A DNA stretch of 64,000 bases from Todiramphus chloris collaris (taxonomy: Eukaryota; Chordata; Aves; Coraciiformes; Alcedinidae): positions 4,261,441 through 4,325,440 of the forward strand of contig JANVCC010000125.1 in assembly GCA_025345505.1 (NCBI GenBank), written 5' to 3'. Shown piece by piece: positions 59,130 to 64,000 of this stretch (its first letter is position 1; each line of letters opens with the position of its first letter). Below the pieces are notes generated by a model. That model was not told where the DNA came from. It saw nothing but the letters and a program-made list of their open reading frames with translations, and searched no databases. Both the position numbers and the translations under genes were made by a program.

Positions 59130-59345
59130 TGACCTTTAACGCCGGTGAGTGAGGCATAGCACGAGGTCCAGAAGTGAAACCTGTCCCGGCAGCCTTTGCA
59201 CGTGTTTACCACTGTAGCTCTGCACGTGCAAGAATCCCATTAGCATCGTCTCACGGTTGCTAGGAGATGACATTGTCTTCAGCTGCGCCAAACCATGACT
59301 CAGCAGGTTGTAGTAGCATGTTTTGTTGTTGCAAGAGAGGAGGCA
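59130..59345. promoter_or_regulatory. candidate regulatory module: two E-boxes, RFX-like half-site, MARE/ARE
   Basis: Within about 110 bp: CACGTG at 59199-59204 and again at 59223-59228; GTTGCTAGGAGATGAC at 59256-59271, whose GTTGCTAG matches an RFX X-box half-site; and ATGACTCAGCA at 59295-59305, an exact NF-E2/MAF-type element that also fits the antioxidant-response core TGACnnnGC. The stretch is CpG-richer than its surroundings. A GTGAGT donor-like string lies at about 59144. Motifs are directly visible; function is inference. Confidence 0.35.
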
Positions 59346-61811
59346 TCAACTCCGAGCTATAGAGATGACTGAGGAGCAGAGTGAATGCCATACAAGAAAG
59401 AAAAGGTTGAGCAGGAGGAGGGCCCTGAGGTTGTGCTGAGGAACAAAAGAGAAGTTTTAGGAATGAAACCTCACAGTTTCAGAAGAACCTAAGAGTGTTT
59501 CTCCACTGCCACAGCACAGAGTCATAAGGGTACCCTGTTTAAATCCTGAACAGTTCAACTTATGCTTTGGGAGCATCTTGGATGTGTTCACATGGATTAC
59601 CCAAGCTGTAAGGCTAAACTGCTTCTGGGTTTATCCAGATTCCTGCTGTGCACTGTGTGGATGGACACATTTGATGGACCTTCCACTAAAATTTAGTGAG
59701 AGGTTATTATTAACTTTGACAATTAGCAGGAAAAGTGTGTAGCTTTTATTTGATGTGTTTCCTAGAGAAGAGATCTGCGAGGCTATGACTTTGTACCCCA
59801 AGGCAGGAGAAATAGACTCATCAAAACCCTAAAACTATAAGATCCTTTGAGTATTTACTCATATATAAAAGAAAAAAAACAAAACCCACAAAATGGTAGA
59901 TAACCGATTGTCCTGGAGTTCTAGGATCTGTTATTAACCTCTTGCATACTAGACCTGAACAGTCCATGAGAGCTTCGCAGATTCTGTTGAGTGACCCAGG
60001 CTTCAGGAAACGACTGCAGTACAAATAAATAGTAATAAACAAAATGATTATTCCACTGGCAGGAAGAACAGATTCTGGAAGAAAATTAATGGGTACTGAT
60101 TTTTTTTTTTCCCCCTCACATTAGGGTGTTTCTAACAGCAGGACTGTTGTATGCTGCCCAACAAGGAGCAGAGGCAGCAATCTGTGACTGCTCTGACTGA
60201 TATCACTAACCAGCATGGTATCCCAAATAGCAATTCTTCCTGTTTGTAATGAACGTGGCATTGGAAAAAAAAAAAAAATTACATTCACAAAGAAAAATAA
60301 TTGAGTAAGTGAAAATAACTAATAAATGTGCTGAAATCCTAATCTCTCAGTAGGGAAAAATCCAAACTGTATCGGCTCATTACCTGAAGTTGACTACTCT
60401 CTAACTCCTACCTCGGGACTCACATTTCAGCGTGGACAGGCAAAACACTGGAAAATGAACACTTGGGCAATCTTTTCTGGCCTGGAATGAGTAGAGAAAA
60501 TAAGCTGTTCCTACAAATCTTGTCCTCTCGGTCTCCTCTAGGTTCATATGCATGCCTTGGTCTTCGATGCAGAGCATCCACAGAAGACACTTGCGAGGGA
60601 GGCATGCTTCAGTGGGAGTGATGCTACCAGGATACCACTCTTTGTGACTGAGTAACAGAGTCTATTTTCCTTCCCCTGCATCACAGCTTGCTTTAGCAGG
60701 GGTGCATATTCCCTGCAGCAGCAGAAGAACCTCTGTAGAAAGCCACTGCTGGTTTTGGACTGCTGCCTCATCTCCCTGCTGGAGAGATTTTTCTCCTGGC
60801 TCTTTCAGTTGTTGTCTTCTCTGTTCCTCTCACCACGAGTTAGTTTCTGATGGGTAGCACTGACACATACAAGGCTGTGGTCTTCCTGCTGAGTTGATAG
60901 GCAACGGTTTTTAGGGTTTGAGTTCCACCCAGAGTACTTTCCTTAGGAGGCGGTCAGATTCATATTAACTGTCAGAGAAATACTAGAGGTCTTGCCGTAA
61001 TGATTCTCCAGAACATACGAAGCAATCAAATGTTTTGTCTACATAATATATGCAAACATCCTCAGCTGTATCTGTGTCCCAGAAGAAGTGAATTAAACCT
61101 TTGGCTTCTCTGAATTGAACAGAGAAGTGAAGAAGAGCTGGGTCCAAGATTGACCATCTCAACAGAGGAATCCAGAGCATCACAATAACTCTGACTTCTA
61201 CAAATTGCCACTTTATACCTGATACTTTCCTCTTCTGCCCAAGACCTCCTTAAGGGGTGAAATGTCTTATGTGTCTATCGCAGGGCTTTGTTTAGGAAGA
61301 ATCTTCCTCCCTCCCCAGCCTCCTGAATGACTCAATAATTACTTTAACTGATTCAACGCTCCCCCTCAACCTCCAACCACCCCCCTCGCCATTCAACTTT
61401 AACACAAGACCACACTGTTTCTCGGTTTCCAATGCGTCCAAAGCTATTCAGGCCACTTGTTCCTCTCTGAAAGGAGCTGACAGAGCTGCTTTTGTACAGA
61501 GGCAATTTTGGATTTAATTGGAGGCCTACGGGGGGCAGGGCTGGGGGGGGTGAGGGAGGGAATGGGGTCACTGGGTCAGTGTTTTGGAAAGATCAACTCA
61601 AAGGGGAGTCCAAGGAGAAAATGAATGTGGGTTAGAGGTTTGGGAAGAGGTTTTGTGTGTGTCTGTGTATGTAAGGGCAGTGGTCCCCATCTTCCAGAAA
61701 TGCTCATGATACCTATTTGGCATCAGAAAGCAAACCAGGTCAGGCCTGGGGCAGATGGCTTTAACAACCATTTTGAATCTATAATGACAGATCCCAAGGT
61801 CCTTTCCGCAA
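59346..61811. other. probable intronic or intergenic sequence, no exon recognised
   Basis: Unique sequence, no repeat or exon recognised. A TGACTCA AP-1 consensus at 61328-61334, followed by ATAATTAC and a compositionally mixed stretch to about 61540, is a weak regulatory candidate. A run of 13 A lies near 60266-60279. Confidence 0.45.
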
Positions 61812-61890
61812 GGATCACAGAATAATTCAAGCTGTGGTGAAGGAGGTCTGATGTTGGAAAGGTCATTTGCTGCAGTTCATCCCCTCAGGT
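61812..61890 (-). mobile_element. degenerate CR1-like tail, minus strand
   Basis: GGATCACAGAATAATTCAAG, then GGAGGTCTGATGTTGGAAAG and GTCATTTGCTGCAGTTCATC, parallel the reverse-oriented CR1 end ('atcacagaataattcaggctgg...ggaggtcatctagtccaaccc') with many changes. Confidence 0.55.
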
Positions 61891-63731
61891 CAGCCATTCA
61901 TCATGCACATTAAAGGAGCTTTGCTAAATTCCCTTCTCCAGTTCTGCATCCCTCCCTGCAGATAAGTTCAGCTTCCTCCCTCTCTATACCTCTTACAGGG
62001 AATAGTTAATACCAGCCCTGAAAATGCACCACAAGAAGGAAAGACCTTTTTTTTTTTTGTGAGGCACGCGGTAAGTCAGGCCATGCTTTGAACCAGCACA
62101 CTCTTGCTGTGTAAGGAGACCGCAGGTCTTGCACATGAAAAGTGGACATCAGTGAGCTAGCACAAAAGCAGAGTGACTCTCCTGCTTCACTGCTCAGCTT
62201 CTTTTCGAACCACCCCACTTTCTCACCTGACTAAAAAATTTAAAATGAACTGGAAAGCATTGTATTGACTATGCTGCAGAAAAGCCGATGTACTCCTGGC
62301 AGATCTAGATAGACCCCAGCCCAAGAGAGACTTGGTAAAACTATTTATGCAAAAAGAACCCCCTTTTTTTTTGATTGTTGTTGCAGAAGCCAGATGGGCA
62401 GGGCTTGAGGTACAATCACTAGGACTGCTCTGAATGGTTTAAAAAGTTCCCCCTGTCCACATTACCTTGAGGTCACCTCCCCTCAGTTAAGGGGTTACCA
62501 GTCCTGATCCCTATTTCTCCTTTGCCTAAAAGCCATCAGCGTGATGGCTCTCAATTTGTTGACCTAGCTGATTTCATTTTTAAAACTACTGGAAGCACCA
62601 CGAGAGGTGAGACCATCTCCTCTTAAACTGCTCCAGGTTGACAACAAGCGTGGAGCTGACGGGTGCCCTTGTACAGCTCCGAGACAGACACCTGCTGGGA
62701 GTGTGTGCTGGGTGGTTGATACATAATTTAGAAGTAAAACAGCAGTCGTGCTATTATCCTGAGGATGCACTTTAAAACCTGACATCTCCTGCCAGCTGCT
62801 CCAGGGAGGAGAAGACACACACTACTGAAGCGGCATGACCAGGAGGAGCTCCTTTTTTTTCTGGGGGATGACCTTCCGTGCAGTGAACAGAGAAACAGGG
62901 TAAAAAGCTCTTCAGCTAAGTTTACTATACACCTGAGAATTACACTTCCACCCAGCATCAGAAATTTGCTTCTTTCACTGAGGAGCCTCTGGCTGCGCAT
63001 CCCTCTGGGATGCCTCCACTGCCATTTCACATCATTCCTACTGGCTCCAGATTCCGGTTCCCTCTAGGGAAACAGGGAGAGGTGTTTAAAGACATCAGAG
63101 ACCTGTTGAGTTACGTTTTTATCAGCAGTTCACCAGACTTAGCTCTGGCAGCGTTAGTCAGATTGAAGCATCAAAGAGTGCGAGTAGACTTTGCTCTCTT
63201 CCCCCTGCCTACTTGACATCAGGCAAGGCTAGTATTTAGAAGGCATTAGAAAGCCTGTGTTCAGCATTAGGTCTGCTTCCAGATTCCCACAAGCTATTCC
63301 TCTCCTCAACAGCTACTTGGTCTCAAAACTGCTCGTTTCTGGGATGGCAGCAGGTAGGGATTGGTGGCCTTCCCATGCAAGAGGTGATGGTGGTTTGCTA
63401 TAAGCAAAGAACATCTTCTGGCCTCTCTCAGCTTCAGGGAAAACACATGGAGCTGTCTCTTCTTAGTACATTTCTGTCCTCAGGGAGTTTAAGGTTACTG
63501 CCCAAGCCTGGGATGATGCAGTGTTTTAAGAATCACTCTGTAATGCTCCTTGCAAGGAAATAGGGGTGACCTGTGTCAGGTAATTTTAGTTCAGTATCTT
63601 TAGTGGAGCACCCTTTGGAGCACTGTTCTGAGCTCTCATTGCACACAGAGCTGGCAGCAGGAAGGACTTGCTAGACGGGGGATGTGAGTACGGCTGGAAA
63701 TTCTTGCTACTCTACCATGCATTGATTACAG
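61891..63731. other. probable intronic or intergenic sequence, no exon recognised
   Basis: Unique sequence. The balanced-composition stretch at 62530-62800 could be conserved noncoding DNA. No coding exon or repeat was recognised. Confidence 0.4.
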
Positions 63732-63783
63732 CAACATGACCTTGTGCTACGTCGGGCTGCTGGTGCTGATCGTTAACACCCAG
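63732..63783 (+). other. speculative mini-exon encoding a hydrophobic N-terminus
   Basis: A pyrimidine-containing stretch ending TTACAG (AG at 63730-63731) precedes a 52-bp segment that ends CAG before GTACCA (GT at 63784-63785). An ATG at 63736 has A at -3 and opens MTLCYVGLLVLIVNTQ, a short strongly hydrophobic peptide like the start of a signal sequence, in phase 0 at the donor. If the 21.6-kb first exon is real, this could be a downstream coding exon. The acceptor is mediocre, the segment is tiny, and the next exon would lie beyond the window. Confidence 0.15.
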
Positions 63784-64000
63784 GTACCAGCCGCATTGCA
63801 AACTGAGTGAAGAACTGAACCTCTTTGGTCAAGGCTAGATGTAGCAGAGGAGAGCACTAACGTCTGCTCACCTCCATACCCAGGCCCAGCTGGCAGAGCA
63901 ATCTTTGGCATAATGATTCTGGCCTTTCTGCAAGGCAGACCGTGGCATACATCAGTGGAGCACCTCGGAGGAGGGCCAGCAGCATAACTCACGCTGGGAA

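Overview
The window is vertebrate nuclear DNA, almost certainly from a bird. The only interspersed repeats seen with confidence are CR1 LINE fragments. They are short and 5'-truncated, lie in both orientations, and several end in the 8-bp ATTCTATG tail typical of avian CR1. Mammalian Alu/L1 are absent, there are no bacterial-style genes, and open frames are short and scattered. I recognise no known protein-coding gene, tRNA, rRNA, CRISPR array or intact transposon. Everything said about genes below is prediction from sequence signals.

Layout. 1-10.3 kb is mostly unique sequence with one CR1 (1472-2068), an AT-rich homeodomain-site-rich block (about 5185-5600) and a speculative two-exon secreted-protein model on the minus strand (5695-6528). 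10.3-14.4 kb holds three minus-oriented CR1 copies. 14.69-15.73 kb is a 1-kb, nearly C-free AAAAT/AAATA-derived tract that stops abruptly at a CpG island (15.73-16.16 kb). 19.4-25 kb is a GC-rich domain with a second CpG island (20.82-21.43 kb), homopolymer G and C runs, a CATC tetranucleotide array, a TATA box (21575) and a strong splice donor (22236). These fit a promoter and first, probably non-coding, exon of a plus-strand gene. A 400-base run of N lies at 23775-24174.

From 24 kb to the right edge there is about 40 kb without a recognisable exon. It would be intron 1 if the 21.6-kb promoter is real. It contains five confident or likely and several weaker CR1 fragments, including one ancient one near 54.9 kb. 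It also has a MIR-like SINE remnant (38.44 kb), an unusually regular 89-nt hairpin (47107-47195) and several clusters of transcription-factor-like motifs: triple AGGTCA at 53.53 kb, paired CACGTG plus MARE/ARE at 59.2 kb, and homeodomain/AP-1 at 24.6, 57.9 and 61.3 kb. A mini-exon-like stretch at 63732-63783 would encode a hydrophobic N-terminus.

How it fits together (inference): the layout resembles the 5' end of a large, regulated vertebrate gene, with an upstream gene-poor flank, a CpG-island/TATA promoter and a long first intron holding candidate regulatory elements. The gene could not be identified. Without alignments or RNA data, every non-repeat functional call is low confidence.
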